Source: Neonectria sp. B-13
Taxonomy: Eukaryota; Ascomycota; Sordariomycetes; Hypocreales; Nectriaceae
NCBI GenBank assembly: GCA_002682825.1
Contig: NOKP01000003.1
Span: forward strand, 1,612,001 to 1,676,000
Length of the DNA stretch: 64,000 nucleotides
Reading direction: 5' to 3'
In this document: positions 19,906 through 32,600 of the stretch, one piece after another
Layout of the letters: each line of letters begins with the position of its first letter
Numbering within the stretch: position 1 is the stretch's first letter
The notes under the pieces: model-generated
The model's input: only the letters and a program-made list of their open reading frames with translations
The model's database searches: none
What the model was told of the DNA's origin: nothing
Translations under genes and position numbers: made by a program

Positions 19906-20723
19906 ATGAGTTCTCGACCAAACGCAGACATTATCCTCTACACTAACCACCGGTGCCCATGTGAGTTGCATGTCAGTCTTCCTAGGTTAGGGTGTGATTC
20001 TTATCCGCATTGGCAGGGGCTCATCGGGCACATATCGTTCTCGCCGAGTTGGGAATCCCGTTCAGGGAAGAGATTATCGACCTAGATGTCCCCAGATCAC
20101 CAGGCTACTTGAAGATCAACCCCCGGGGCCAGGTTCCAACTCTGTCATACAACGGAGAAATCATCACCGAGTCTGGGATAATCGCTCAGTTTTTGGCCGA
20201 CAGCTACCCATCGCATTTGGTCCCTTCAACGGCTGATGCAAATGGCCCTCTCATCCGAGCAAGGATCGCCTACTTCGTGGACACTTGGTTTTCCAAGGCT
20301 CAACCCCACTACCACAAGATCATTTTCTCGAAGACTCAAAGCGATGCCGAAGACGCGGCCAAAGCCATCGTTGCTGCAATTGCGAAGGAGGTGGAACCAT
20401 TGCTTGAAGGCGCCACGCCCTTCTTCCGAGGCCACCAGAAGATCACCTTGGCCGAGGTTAGTTGCTTTCCATCTCCTCGCTCTGACTTTGGAAGATACTG
20501 ATGCGAATCACAGGTCCTCACCGGGCCGTTTGTTCTTCGAATTTTCAGCTTCTCAAAGCTTGGACTTATCCCTGCTAGTGTCACTGAGCAGCTCCGAGAG
20601 GTCGCGCCTAAGTTCTATCAGTGGGCGCAAGGGGTCATTGAGCATCCAGCCGTGGTTTTGATCTACAACGAACACCAAGTGGTGGAAGCCACCAAGCGCA
20701 AAGTGCTTCAGCTGCGGGGCTAG
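19906..20723 (+). CDS. Glutathione S-transferase
   Basis: Cytosolic detoxification enzyme, 234 residues from three exons: 19906-19960, 20017-20456 and 20514-20723. Both introns have GT..AG ends and keep the frame. The thioredoxin-fold domain begins ADIILYTNHRCPWAHRAHIVL; the CPWA motif with its Cys resembles omega-class/GTE-type transferases that do thiol transfer rather than Tyr/Ser-type enzymes. RGQVPTLSYNGEIITESGIIAQFL gives the cis-Pro (VP) and the glutathione-binding ES. The helical C-terminal domain contains ARIAYFVDTWFSKAQPHYHK and ends VLQLRG. Start: ATGAGTTCTCGACC gives a short leader before the first strand. No lesions. Such enzymes occur both as general stress proteins and in secondary-metabolite clusters; no cluster is evident here. 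Confidence 0.92.
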
Positions 20724-21250
20724 GAGTAGCTGAGAGAGGGTGTGAGAATCGTGTGCCTTCTTGACGATGAATCTTCAGCTTCTAGTCCGTCTATTTACAA
20801 CTATAATGCTTCTCATCAGAAACTGAGAGTTTTCTAACTGTGATTGGGCCCGCATGATAGTAGCTATCACATCTAATGGCCGGGATCGATGGGGATAAAA
20901 GCTCTTGATTTCTATCTATCCTAGCGGGAAAGGAAGGGATAGGAATCGTGTCATCTAGAGTGATGAGAAAGGAAGGGAAACGTGTCATCTAGGATGACTA
21001 GGTTGTTGAGGGCATCAAGGTTCGTAGCTAGGTTGTTGAGAGAGGTCAAATTGGTCAACCTTTGTAAGACCATCGGTCCTAGGAAGCTTGTCATGTGGGG
21101 GAACCTTGTGATAGCCAATGCAATGTGACAGTAGCTTGTGGTAGGTGATCAGTAGTCCAATTTTACTATATGAGTTTATTGCCATTTGCCAGTAGAGCTG
21201 GTGATGAACTTTTATCATGAGACAGCTGTCCGTTGCCGGATTCCTCCTCC
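20724..21250. other. Convergent 3' spacer
   Basis: Lies between two convergent genes. It holds short direct repeats such as GTGTCATCTAG near 20950 and 20980 and TAGGTTGTTGAG near 21000 and 21030. No coding signal. Confidence 0.5.
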
Positions 21251-24100
21251 TCATCCTATGAGCCTGCTCTGCCTTTCCAGAAACAAAACCTTTGGTCGAT
21301 CCTCTTCTCGTGTTAATAGCTTCTCCGCCATAGAAATTCCCAAATTTACTGGACCATCTTGCAGGAAGAATTTTCCTTCTCCATCAGTAACACCCGCCCT
21401 TGGCCGTTGCTCGTACCACGAATGTGATTTGTATGAGGTCATGATAGCTTGAATTATCAGAACTTCCACGGAACACCAAGCACGTTCGTAATAGTGCTCG
21501 TCATACAAGGAAATGACTGCATTGCATTGCATCAATAATAGAGGTAGTGCAGTGACGCCTGGCATTGGGTCATCCTGACAAACGCACGCATAATCCTACA
21601 ACGAGTTAGGTAATGTTGGAAAGCAGAGACAGTTTATTTGACTTACCACCCAAACTCCAAGTTTTTCTCTGTTCACCTCGGGGTGGCGTCTGAGAAATTC
21701 CTCAGTGGCGTCGATCATACGCCGATACTGTGTGTTCTCTTCATCATCTGGTGATAGGGCCGGTTTGGCCTTGTTGATCCACCTGTACGAATAGAAGATG
21801 ACAAAATCGACGTCGCTTTTGTCGTTCTGAAACGTCTGAAACGAGCTGCTACTCCACGATGGAATCTCTCCATAACCTTGGAAATCGGTGTAGCGGATGA
21901 ATTTGAAGGCATCAAACATTTTCCGCTTGCCTTCATCCTCGGCGAGGGAGAATGCGTATTCTCGCCTCAAGGCTTGGAGACTGTCTCCGGGTTTGCTTTT
22001 CAGAAGCACAGGGCGTAGCCTTTCCTGAAATAGCTCGCGGTAAGCTTTTCGGAGCCTTGCATTGTGTTGAAGGCTCTGAATCTCGGCATCTCCATTTTCT
22101 TCCCGTCCTTTCCGAAGTCCTTTCAACACCAAGGCCTCAGTTTCTTCATCGTTGTTAAATACGGCGTATTCCAATGCTGTATAGCCGTTTTCATCAGCCA
22201 AGCTCATATCCACTCTCGCGTCTACCAGTTCCTGGAGATATCCTCTGTTCTCTACCGATGGCTCTTTGCACAGAGCAATGGCTGGGGAGCATGGCTTTGC
22301 CTGGTTGAACTGGAACATGGCTGCATCACGCTGGCCATCTCGATACAGCGCACGGCCGTAAAACAAACGGGAGAATGCCTTGATAGTGGTGTCTGTTGAC
22401 GTGCTGTTGATCTTCTGCGACTCTAAACAGCAGTTGATCGCTTTCTTCGTATCTCCGCTTGCAGTATAACAAAGAGACAAACGATCCAAGCCAATGGACT
22501 CCCAAGCCAAAGCCTGTCTCTCCGAATGGCTTCTTGCCAACAGGTTATCGTTTTTGCCGTGGGCATCTCGCTGTAGTTGTCGGGCCCTCTCAACCCGCTC
22601 CTCTTGGTTCTTGATTGCCTCAGCAAGCAGAGAACCGTCATGAGGGGAACTTTGTTGGGAGAGTTGATAGTTAACCATTCCTAGGTTACCTACCGCCCGG
22701 CAAACGTCGCGCTCGGACCCAAGTTCTTTGGCGTTGCCGTATTGGATCTGAAAGGCGCGCTTCGCATCATTTAGGCGGTTCATATGCCTGTAGACAACGC
22801 CTAGTTCTCCGCTGATCTCAACACTCTTTGGGCCAGGGCTCGTGTCAAAGAGAGCAGCCTCAAGATAATCTTTGGCCATGTCGTATCGACCAAATCGCCT
22901 GTTGGTGCTGCCAAGTTCCCCAAGGACAATCTTTCTGTAATGCGAAGCATTTGGGAGCTCCGCCATTGGAAGGCTTTCGGCAAGATTGAGAGCTTTGGTG
23001 AATTCCTGAAAGGCATGCTCCCAATCTGCATTCAACGCGTTGCCTTTGCCTTGCTCCATCGAGATTTCCCATGACCGCACTGCGTCAACCACCTTTCCCA
23101 GGTTCAAAGGGGCCGTGCTGTCAGGCTTGCGGTGTTTGAAAGAGTCGGCGTCCTTCGGTCCCAAAATAGGTGCATCTTTCAAGAACCCTCGCTGGGAATC
23201 AAAGAAAAAGAGGGTAGCGTGAAGAGTATCTTGCGACACGTCAGATACGTGGAACAGGCCTTGTGGAATAGTGTAAGTCATGTCCCTTTTGTGGACCTTG
23301 GAATTTGCGAGCGATGCCTTGACGAATCGACCCGTGTTCTTCAAGATAGAGAAGGCTTGATGTGTCTTATAAGTTGAATCGACCTTCTTCCCGTCATCCC
23401 AAGAAAGGGCATATTCAGCATTGGTTGCAGAAGCATAATCGGTTGTTGGCTCGACCTCGTATGTATGATCTGTCCCTTCACCCGCCAAGATCCAACTCTG
23501 AGCAAATGGTTGGTGCGAATGGATAGCCAAGTCGAGATTCCCTGGCTCACGCTGTGGCAGCCATATATGGAAACGGAAGAGCTCATCAATGCTCCGGTCT
23601 TCCTTCAAAATGCTGCAAAGAGGGACTGCGAGGAAGCCTTGAGCGCTTCGGGTTGCGAAGAAAAGCGGTGGATCGAGTGATGGGTCTGTGAGGGCACTTC
23701 GTATGGAATCCCAAATGACGGAAATATCTTTGGAAGACAAAGAAATTCCTTGCCGACATGATTCCCGGAGTAGTGAAATGCTAAGGGATAACCGTGCAAG
23801 GTGCTGTTGGAGCTTCGACTCATTCAGAAGCTCATCAGTAATGATGTCCAGCCACTGTGCAAATGAAAGCGCTTCTATCTCATCGGCACCCTTGCCTTCC
23901 TTGAGCCTTTCATCGTCAACTCTTGATGAAGTATGATTATGGCTTGCCTTGCTCAAGGTGATCCAGGATCTTAACGACTGGGCGACATGCTCGGGTTGTT
24001 TGGAAGCCACGAGAATACCTCCAAGAATTCTCACCAGTGTTGATGGCGGGATCCTGATATCTTTAGCAGCACTTTGATGTTCTGTCGCATCGTTTGACAT
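21251..24100 (-). CDS. TPR/ankyrin protein with C-terminal TIR-like domain
   Basis: A 932-residue protein from two exons (24100-21647 and 21595-21251; intron with GTAAGT donor and TTGTAG acceptor, phase 0). The N-terminal 350 residues have no domain I know. About 390-600 is TPR-like helical repeat (WEHAFQEFTKALNLAE, RYDMAKDYLEAAL, MNRLNDAKRAFQIQ, SGDTKKAINCCLES). About 615-665 looks ankyrin-like (ADENGYTALEYAVFNND). From residue 762 the text is VDFVIFYSYRW ... EKLGVWVDYACVCQDD ... LLLMQCNAVISLYDEHYY then ERAWCSVEVLI. The order of strand, acidic loop, strand, WCxxE helix is that of a TIR-type fold, with the Glu of WCSVE at the place of the conserved catalytic/structural Glu. The exon junction falls inside this domain and is supported by the continuity of the fold. 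Function in fungi is unknown; self/non-self or stress signalling is possible. Confidence 0.82.
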
Positions 24101-25893
24101 CGTGATTTTGGCGAGAGAAGTCCTGGTTGATCCGATGCGGTTGCGTTATTGAGAAAGGATGATCGCGACATGCAAGTGACTTGACGCCTAAATCTACTCC
24201 CGGGTGTAATGGAAGTTGTTATGCGACATCTCGTACGTGGCGATGAGGGAATTAACGAGCCTGGGACGGGACGACGGATTACTACCTTATGTGCCTCATT
24301 TAGGCATCAGAAGCAGATTGGCGGGGTAGGAATGACACGTCATTTGTACTCGCTGTATGAAAATAGAAGATTCTCAATAGGCATCTAGACTACACGAAAG
24401 TCAGCAGAAGGCAGAATGATACAGGCAAACAGCCAAGCATGATAGGCCTGCGAGATTGATTGGCTAGAGAAGCGTAGTAATTTCCATTTCAATCGCTGAA
24501 CAACTCGTGTTGGGAACGCCTTCATGGTGGGGTGGTGCCGAAATGGATTCATCCGTCAGCACTAAACAGTCCTCACTGCTGCATGATAGGGTCCCAACTT
24601 GAAAGTGAGGCGGAATCAATTGCCCACAGCCTTGTATCACAACCTACCACAAAACTACATTTTGCAAAACTGTGCAACTCCTCATGCCAGCAATCGAGCC
24701 AAGGGTCCAGATGGCCAGTGTATTATCCACCCCATACCTCGCATAACGCTCCCTTGCCCAGCCGCCTTGGTACAAATGGCACACTCAGCTGTGAGGCGAA
24801 GCTGTCGGCATCTATTTGGGTTCCGATTTTGCTTTTGTCGAGAGGCTCAGCATAGAAGAACATAGACACCTCACTTATGTTCCAGAAATTGAATCAATTT
24901 GTCTCGATCTAAAGTTGATGAGAGTGATGGATCCTCTGCGCAGAGTATTGTTGTCAATTGATAACATACCATGAATAGTCTAGTTATGGATTTACGTAAT
25001 CAATTAGATATATTTTGAGTGCTTGAGTTAATCGTTTAATGACTCAAGTATTCTATTTTAGGCAAATAGCTAAGGTGTTCTTAATACTAATAATCTAAAG
25101 CCCGAGCGGCTACAGGTAGTAAACAATGCCACTGTCTATTACGAAGCAGAGCAGAAGGATTGGGAACCCTAAGCTCCTGGGTTCCTTTCTGGAGACTCTA
25201 GGGAAAACCAGATTGTCGAGAGATCTTAAATGAGCCTGCTTGACGGTTCTGTCGCTTGAACTGAAGCCCCATTAAATGTTTGAATATTCCAGAACGCCGA
25301 AGAAAGGATTCTGTCCTCCCACTAAAGTCGAACCACGCTCCAACGCGGTGGAACGCTGAGGTACTTCAGCCTGTCGATAACACGCAATAGCAAGTCAGCC
25401 TTTGATGGACGAAGTCGAGCTGTCAAGGAAATCCGAGATTGACCGGAGTGACTGCACATTTGATCCCCCAGGCCGGATCTGGCTTGTGTGAGATTGATAA
25501 ATTCATGTTCTTGAGTAATTAAAAACTTTATTAAAAGGCCAGTTTTGTAATTATCAACATTTTCACTATTCTACTTAGTAATATATTTAGCTCCTTATAC
25601 TTAATATTAGTATTGTTCCATGAGGAGAAGTTAAACTTTGCTTTCCACTTAACCAGTCCACGATCAGCTTCTGCCTCCCACAGGCAGTGGAACTGCGCCG
25701 GCGAGTCCAGGCTTCAACAGAACATGTTTCCTACCGTCGCTGGACCCGTTCACAGCACGTCTTGGTTTCGCTTAGTCAACCTAACACAAAGATCCCGTGA
25801 CCTGAACACGTCTTATAATAGCTCTAGAAATAAAAGACCACTGACGCATGTTTTCCTTCTGCAAGCAACCAACACTGGTTCAAAGAACCAATC
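24101..25893. other. Long gene-free spacer, AT-rich in parts
   Basis: Between head-to-head genes. 24101-24880 has only overlapping short frames without domain text. 24950-25110 and 25505-25615 are visibly AT-rich. No repeat boundary, transposon end or RNA gene recognised. Confidence 0.5.
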
Positions 25894-26721
25894 ATGCCAG
25901 ACGAATATCCACTCCACAAGTTCCAGGCTTCTATTCTGCGAGTCGCTCTGGACCCCTCGGCTCGACAGAACCTACTCAAGTCGCCTTCGTGGTCCGACTT
26001 TCTCGACGCAGTTGCCAAAGAGCCGAACTGGCGATATGTGGGCAATGGCTGGGAGGTCAATAAATGCAAACTTGTCTTGATCATCGGCTGGGAGCGGGAT
26101 CATGAGCCATCAGCTGCTTTCCTGTCAGGGGGAAGTGCCAGGCTCGATGAATTGCTCGCTCCTTTGCAGGGCTTCAGCCCGGAAACCCCAGAGATTTTCA
26201 ATGTGTGGCGTGAAGGCACAGGGCTGTCTAACCTCGAGTTGATGACGACCTCGAGATGCGGAGAGGACCCTGCGATGATGGAGATGTTGACGATTTCTGG
26301 GCCTCTACGCGTGGTTGAGCCGACGGTGAAGACAATTGAGGACGATCTCGGGGATTTCTACCAGGAGCGAGTAGAACTTCGGTATGGAAATCAAACAGTC
26401 CCCTGGTATGACTTTTTGGATATCTATGTCTTTCATCTTTCCAAAGAGGAAACAGACGACGAGGAGCAGAAGGTTACGTTTGCTTTATTCCTCAAATGGC
26501 ATAACGATGATTGTCGTGCCAGGTTTCAAGATCCCACGGCTGAGGATGAGACCTCTCCTCAGGGCATGGATATCGACGATGACTTTTGGGAGATGACTGT
26601 CGCTGCACCACTGAGGGCGCTGGCTGAGAAAGGCGTATCTATATCATCATGGGATTACGAAGCAGAACATGTTCTTAGAGGGAGAAGACGGATGACGACG
26701 GACGTTAGCCGTATGTGGTAG
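25894..26721 (+). CDS. Conserved-looking protein of unknown function, 275 aa
   Basis: Single-exon protein starting MPDEYPLHKFQASILRVALD and ending TDVSRMW. Features: an early segment SFLDAVAKEPNWRYVGNGWEVNKCKLVLIIGWERD resembling a strand-rich ferredoxin-like or ABM-type fold, a long acidic segment (EETDDEEQK, DPTAEDETSP), and no signal peptide, membrane helix or Cys clusters. The text 'cooccurrence of VLIIGWE' with a later second half (TFALFLKWHNDD) suggests two related halves as in dimeric alpha-beta-barrel proteins, but this is a guess. Codon pattern is even and there are no stops over 828 bases, so I take it as a real gene. Confidence 0.7.
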   Translation: MPDEYPLHKFQASILRVALDPSARQNLLKSPSWSDFLDAVAKEPNWRYVGNGWEVNKCKLVLIIGWERDHEPSAAFLSGGSARLDELLAPLQGFSPETPEIFNVWREGTGLSNLELMTTSRCGEDPAMMEMLTISGPLRVVEPTVKTIEDDLGDFYQERVELRYGNQTVPWYDFLDIYVFHLSKEETDDEEQKVTFALFLKWHNDDCRARFQDPTAEDETSPQGMDIDDDFWEMTVAAPLRALAEKGVSISSWDYEAEHVLRGRRRMTTDVSRMW

Positions 26722-26873
26722 AGCATCACTTGGTAATTTAAGCCAACTAATAAGGGCAGAGAGTCAATCGAAAGAAGCTGGGTAAATTGAAATACAACTT
26801 CATTACTCCACATTAGCGACCTTCATAGTCACCAAAAATACGAGAGCCGCGAACCAGGCTAATTGTGCTGCGG

Positions 26874-28325
26874 CTAAGATGGAGCGTTTGCGTCATAGTT
26901 AACTGCCTTTGCCTTGCCATCTTTAGCCCAGTCCCATTTATCCAAGTATCTATGGAAGCGTAGAAATCAGCAGCTGTATTTCGAAGGGATGAACAGGGTC
27001 TTACGCCATTAAAGAGAATATAGAATAAGCATCTGCTGTCCTGGTGGATAGCGTAGGGCCACCCCATCTTGACAAATTGAGGAGGTTTTTAAAGCCATCT
27101 GTGAGTGTTGATTAGTCCATCAAGTTGAATGTGTTTTCCGACCCAATACGGTGAAGGGCTAGCTAGGATGAACGAGAGATGCTTACATGTCGCCTTTTCC
27201 GCCAGATTCTTCTTCCCAGGCTTGGTGAGCTTCTTTGAGCTTAAGACCTTCTCATTTGTCTCCGTATTCGTATATACATATTTGCCATTCTCATCGCGGC
27301 ATTGCTGGTCAGGAACTTAATAGGGAAGCGTGTCAGGTCAGCACACAATCAGCGAAAGGTCAAGGGAAGAAGGATGAACACACGAAATTCGACAATCTTG
27401 GTATTTGCCCCACCGTTAACTGTACCATACCAGTGGGAAAGCTCATGCACAAGAATGGCGCCGAGACTGCTCTCAAACTGACCCAGTTTGTCTCCTATCT
27501 GAATGGATTCGAGTGCTGTTATTGGCGATCGAATGCTCGTGTACTTCTCTGTGAAGGTTAATTCACAAATCTGGATCATGTCGAGTTCCGGCATCGTTAC
27601 AGCCATTGTGGTGCCCGGAATGCTGCAAGGGGTGGGGGGAGGGACGCCTTTAATCTTTCGCCAGTCCAATCGCCCGTTCCAATAATAAGCCCCCTCATAA
27701 TTGCGGGTAAACTTGTCGGCGTGTCGCTCCTTCATCTTGACACCTTCAGTCATATCTTCGGGAGCGGTGGGATCTCTGTCGTCAGCGGTAAGCCATGCCC
27801 AGCACCCATCGTTGCATACGATGGCGGGTTCGAGGTTGCCGAAGTTAAGGGTTTCCGAACCCTGAAGTCCGCGAACCATGCGATCAAACACATCTCGAAG
27901 ATCTGTTAGCTGTGACTGGAAGGGTCGAAGGCGTTGTACATGGCATGGAACTTACAGAAGACCTGAGCCCAATGTTCATCCTCCGCGACATTCCCATCGG
28001 AGCCGTCTGGCACAAAGCCAAACATGACTTTCATAGCTCTTGCGACACGGTCCCATTTCTTAATGTTGCTTTTGCCCTTCTTGGGACGAGCTTTCATGCC
28101 GTCAACAAGGGTGCTTTGGGCCTTTTCCGCCAGGGTTCTGGCGTCGTTGTAGCCCTGTTCCAGGATCGAGATGTGCTTTCTACAGCTTTCGTCAAGCTTC
28201 CAGATCCCAAGCATAAGCGGTGCAGCGGCTTCTGGCGTGGGGTCTGGTGTGGGTATCTCGTCGGCAGTACTGGCAAGTGCAACTAAAAGCCCAATTACGA
28301 GCCAAGGCACTTGACGGAGATGCAT
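26874..28325 (-). CDS. Secreted HExxH metallopeptidase-like protein
   Basis: A 395-residue protein from five exons: 28325-27956, 27902-27384, 27315-27187, 27098-27005 and 26949-26874; all introns are GT..AG and every phase fits. The start MHLRQVPWLVIGLLVALASTADE is a signal peptide. The first exon is helical and Lys-rich (MKARPKKGKSNIKKWDRVARAMKV by composition). Exon 2 carries the zinc-binding GAILVHELSHWYGTVNGG (HExxH) after TEKYTSIRSPITALESIQ. Exon 4-5 give DAYSIFSLMAYLDKWDWAKDG and the end NYDANAPS. The layout, with HExxH late and a Tyr-rich C-terminus, recalls fungal deuterolysin/lysine-specific metallopeptidase-like secreted proteins; the third zinc ligand is not assigned. No lesions seen. 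Confidence 0.82.
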
Positions 28326-29697
28326 GGCTGGATGAGGACGACGAAGGGTGGTTTGAAGATGTTCAGGAAATAAACGAGTGTATGTTGGGGGATTTTGTCA
28401 AGGGAAGGAAAGAAGGAAAGACGGCTACAGCCAATGCCCAAGATACACAAAGGCCAATGACGGTATCAAGTGGTGGTATTATATGAGGAGCGCAAGAGGG
28501 AATGTAGGCAGCTCATTCACGCGGAAGGGAATGAGAGGAACTGCCCCATAGATCAACACACGGCAGGGATTGTGCTGTGCATTGCCACAAGCATCGCGGC
28601 CCAAGCCATGCCCCTTGCAGGATCCTCCTCATGTCCGCAATACGCGGCTCCGCGTGAGGACGGAAGTAAGTTTGCGATGGTTTATTCTCGCCCAGACCGG
28701 GTCATGTCATCACCAGACTTGGCGGCTGAGTTGTCAACTCTCAACCAACACGCAGGATGGTATCCTTGCAAAGGATGGAAAAATGGCACGTTAGGAAATG
28801 CTCAGCCGCACAGCTGTAGTAGATGAAACCTCGTATTCAGAAAAAGGTACTGGGAGCTGTTGGTTCTGCTTTGGAAGGGATGGAGTCACTGTTAAAAACC
28901 AGGGTGGATGCTATTACAGGGAGTGCAGTTGTTTACTGCTTCCCGATTGTTTCAAGTTATGCAGTTGGTTGGCGAGTGCAAGTGGTCGTACCTCGTACGG
29001 TAGCCTCGCTATCGCTGCCTGGATTGTAATTCCTTAGTTCTTTACGTTACAGGACATATTTATAATTGCATCATGAAGAATCAACATATCAATTCATCAA
29101 TTCAATTCAAAGAATCCAGTCCCTAGGCGGAAAAATAAATATCAATATACTTTCAATAATACAAAAGCATCGGGAATGCCTAGGTTAGTTCAACATCTGC
29201 TCGGACCCATACCCTTGTCCGGCCGTCCCGCTCCTTGCACCAACACTCCGATCCTTCCTCTTTGCGAAATTACGAAGAGAGATATCAATTGACTTGAAAC
29301 AAACATGGATCCACTGATTGATTCACGACGGCTTAAGTGTATTTGCGTTTTTAAACGAGGTCGTGCAGGTTCAATCCTTCCAGCGTTTCATCTGCTGGTG
29401 GCTGAATGTGTGTCAGATCATTTGTAAATTCAGCTGGTTAGCAGAGACTGGGAATCCCTGCGAAGAACAATCGGCTGCATGGATTTGGACAAAGTGGCTC
29501 CGTTGCACCAAGGCTTAGATGATTTTGTATGCTGCCAACATGTCACAGTATTGCTTAAATGATGTCTTGGAGCAGCAACATCCAACCTTGAATCGTCCTC
29601 GTCCTGTCCACCGTCCTTTACTTTCAGCATCTTCCCTATCCCTTCGTTACTCTCCTTTCATTGTTTAGTTCCTCACACTCATACACACTCGCTCGTT
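28326..29697. other. Divergent spacer, gene-free
   Basis: Lies between the metallopeptidase-like (minus) and the Ser/Thr-rich (plus) gene. Short frames only. 29050-29165 is AT-rich. The region 29580-29697 just upstream of the next start is pyrimidine-rich (CTTTACTTTC, CCTTCGTTACTCTCC), typical of fungal promoters near the transcription start. Confidence 0.5.
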
Positions 29698-32600
29698 ATG
29701 CTACCGCTATGGAGGCTAAGTTTCCTAGCCTTGTCACTTCTTCCACCTCTCTGCGGGGCTGAGGGGTACCCTCCTATCTTCAATCAGCCAGGTGTCTCTT
29801 CCGTACAGACTGCATCCTCAAAGAGGTCGCCCTGCAAACCCGTTGATACGAGACTATCCCTCCCGGCGACTTCATGGCTGCCGGTTGATACCTCTGTTGT
29901 GACTGGCGAGCCGGTTAAGACGCCGAGAGCAAGCTCCTCTGCATATGCCTCGAGCGGGTATGAGAATCCGCCAGAACCGGGAACAGGCCCAACGGATGTG
30001 CCGGCAGGCTCTAAAACGTCAGGTGCCGGTCTAAGTGGAACAGGAGCGGGTGTTCCTGGGCAGACGGATCCTGTTGACCCAACAAAGGCATTGGAAACAA
30101 CTTCTGGAGCCCCTGTACATTCCTCTGCCGTGTTGGGGGAGACCTCAATCTCTGTCGGTGTTCCCAGAGAGACAACTGGAGACTCAGCTAGTCAGACATG
30201 GTCCACAGGTTCGATCAACCTACCAGAAACCACGCCGGGAGCACTTACAAGCTCTTCCATTCCTTTTGGAGAAACATCAACGAGCCTCGAGATGCCAGAA
30301 CAGTCCTCTCATCTCCCAGGGAAAGAAACCTCCGTCAGCTTCACAGGTAGCGCCCCTGGGACATCTTCCGCATCTTCCACGGCTTCTAAGGATACATCCA
30401 CTGCCGTTACGAACCCAGACGAGACGTCATCCAACATCGGAACTACGCCAGGAACAAAATCGGAGACAACCGATCTATGGGGAACATCAGTTCCAACTGG
30501 CGGTCTAAACGACACATCGACATTGGCGTCGGGTGATGTCCCCGAGACAAGGTCGGATCAGACCCAGAACCCAACAGATACGGCTACGGACACGGGATCT
30601 ACAAATCCAGATGAGACAACTGGAGCAGCATCATTCAGTTCTTCCTCTGCTGCTGAGGGGACATCAAGGCTGCCAGAGAATCCAGGAGACACGTCGGGGA
30701 ATTCTGGCATCCCCGAAGAAACAGCGACAGCCTCCTTGGATCCAACAGACACGGCCACAGGAACTGCAAACCCGGTGGATACATCTATCTCCTCAGCCGG
30801 CTCTTCCGCTGCTTCTGGAGACCCGTCCACCTTATCACATATTCCAGGGGACACATCGGTGAATGTTGGGAACCCTGGAAACACGGCTACAGCACGGTCT
30901 TCGAAGCCAACAGACACAGCTACCGGTACCCTGGACCTGACACAAACAGGAGGGCTCAACCCTGGGAACCCAACCGGCACAGAAACCGGATCTGGAAGCC
31001 CAGGTGAAACGGCAACCAACCCTGAAACCCCACCGAATGGAGAAACTACAACTGGGAGCCAGACCGGTATTCCCAATGACACTGGAACCACAGCAGGCAC
31101 ATCGACAGGTGCAGTAAATACACCTGGGAGCCCAGATGAGACGTCGGTTGCTAGTGGCAATCCAACAGGAGCTTCATCGTCTTCGGGCAATCCTCAGCAA
31201 CCGCCTGGCTCGACCGGGGTGACTGCCGATCAATCAGACACTTCAGTCGTCACCGGTAATCCAATAGAGACGTCGCGACACACTCAGGTACCGAGTGGAA
31301 CATCCCAAGACACCGCGGATCAATCAGCTACGTCTGTGGTAACGGGTAGTCCTACAGACACTTCGGTTGGAACTGAAAATCCCACCGACATATCACAAGG
31401 AACTAAAACCACTGGCACTTTTTCAGACACTTCAGCACTTAGTGGTGTTTCGACAGATACATCTCAAGCCACCGGTATTCTTACAGACACTTCAACAGGG
31501 ACCGATCCCGGCCAATCAACCGTGACCGACACATCTCAAGCCACCGGTATTCCTATAGACACTTCAGCAGAGACCGATCCCGGTCAATCAACCGTGACCG
31601 ACACAACTCAGAACCCGTTGGAGACTTCATCAACCCAGCTAGATACATCAGCAGCCACTGAGATCCCAGCAGAGACAACAGATGTTACTCAAACCCAGCC
31701 AGGAACATCGCTAGTCATCACTGAGATCCCTGCCCAGACCACCCGACCCTCTGACCATACAACAGAAACGGATAATTCTGAGACAGTCGTTACGGGCACT
31801 GACGATGCTGTTGTCACGTATTCTCCAACCAAAGATCCCGACTATGCTAGCGTTACTAAAGTCACAACTACAACTGATGACAATAATAACGTGATTGTCA
31901 TCTGGCCCGGGGGGTGGATATGGGTTCCTAAAGGACTTCTGCCCACGAACTTGCCAGGACCTCCCAAAACGAACCCTGATCCTAACGACGATCCCGAGGG
32001 CGACCCAGACGATGAACCCTCCTCTAAGCCATCCTCAACCGCGGAGCCCACGTCAAGAACATCCTCGGAGTGCACAGCTACAGCACCCCCAGAATGCACC
32101 AAAACCATTTCGTACACCTGGCTAGGTTCTGAGTTCACCCAAACGACATTCGGAACTTGTCTGCCAACTACAGGGTGCGTCACCGGCGAGCAAAGCACTA
32201 CGACCGAGATCATCTCCGCAAGCATGCCAACTGACGAAATATTCGATCCGGATCCGGATCCACTCGTTCCAAGCGACGAAGAAGCCAATGAAGACGCCGA
32301 CGAAGCAACGGTCGATTGGTTTGACGATTTCTTCGACGACAATGGACTTGGGCTTGTTGAAGACGGCGAAGTGTCCATTGCTCCAGTGTGCGACGGTGAT
32401 CGAAGTGGTGTTGATTACACGTGCTTCACCAGCCTGATGTCTACGTTTTGTATCCAAGTCAACAAAGATAAGGACAAAGAGCTCTCCGTGAACCTCACCA
32501 GTGATGATATCTCCGGCAGCAAAAGGGCACTCGCTAGGAAACGATGGCCTTCGCTGCGAGCAGACAAGTGCGACGGCTCAACCTTCACATTCGAATGGAC

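Noticed and set aside
30558..31190. 210-codon minus-strand frame rich in Val/Pro/Gly
   Set aside because: Shadow of the repetitive Ser/Thr-rich gene on the plus strand.
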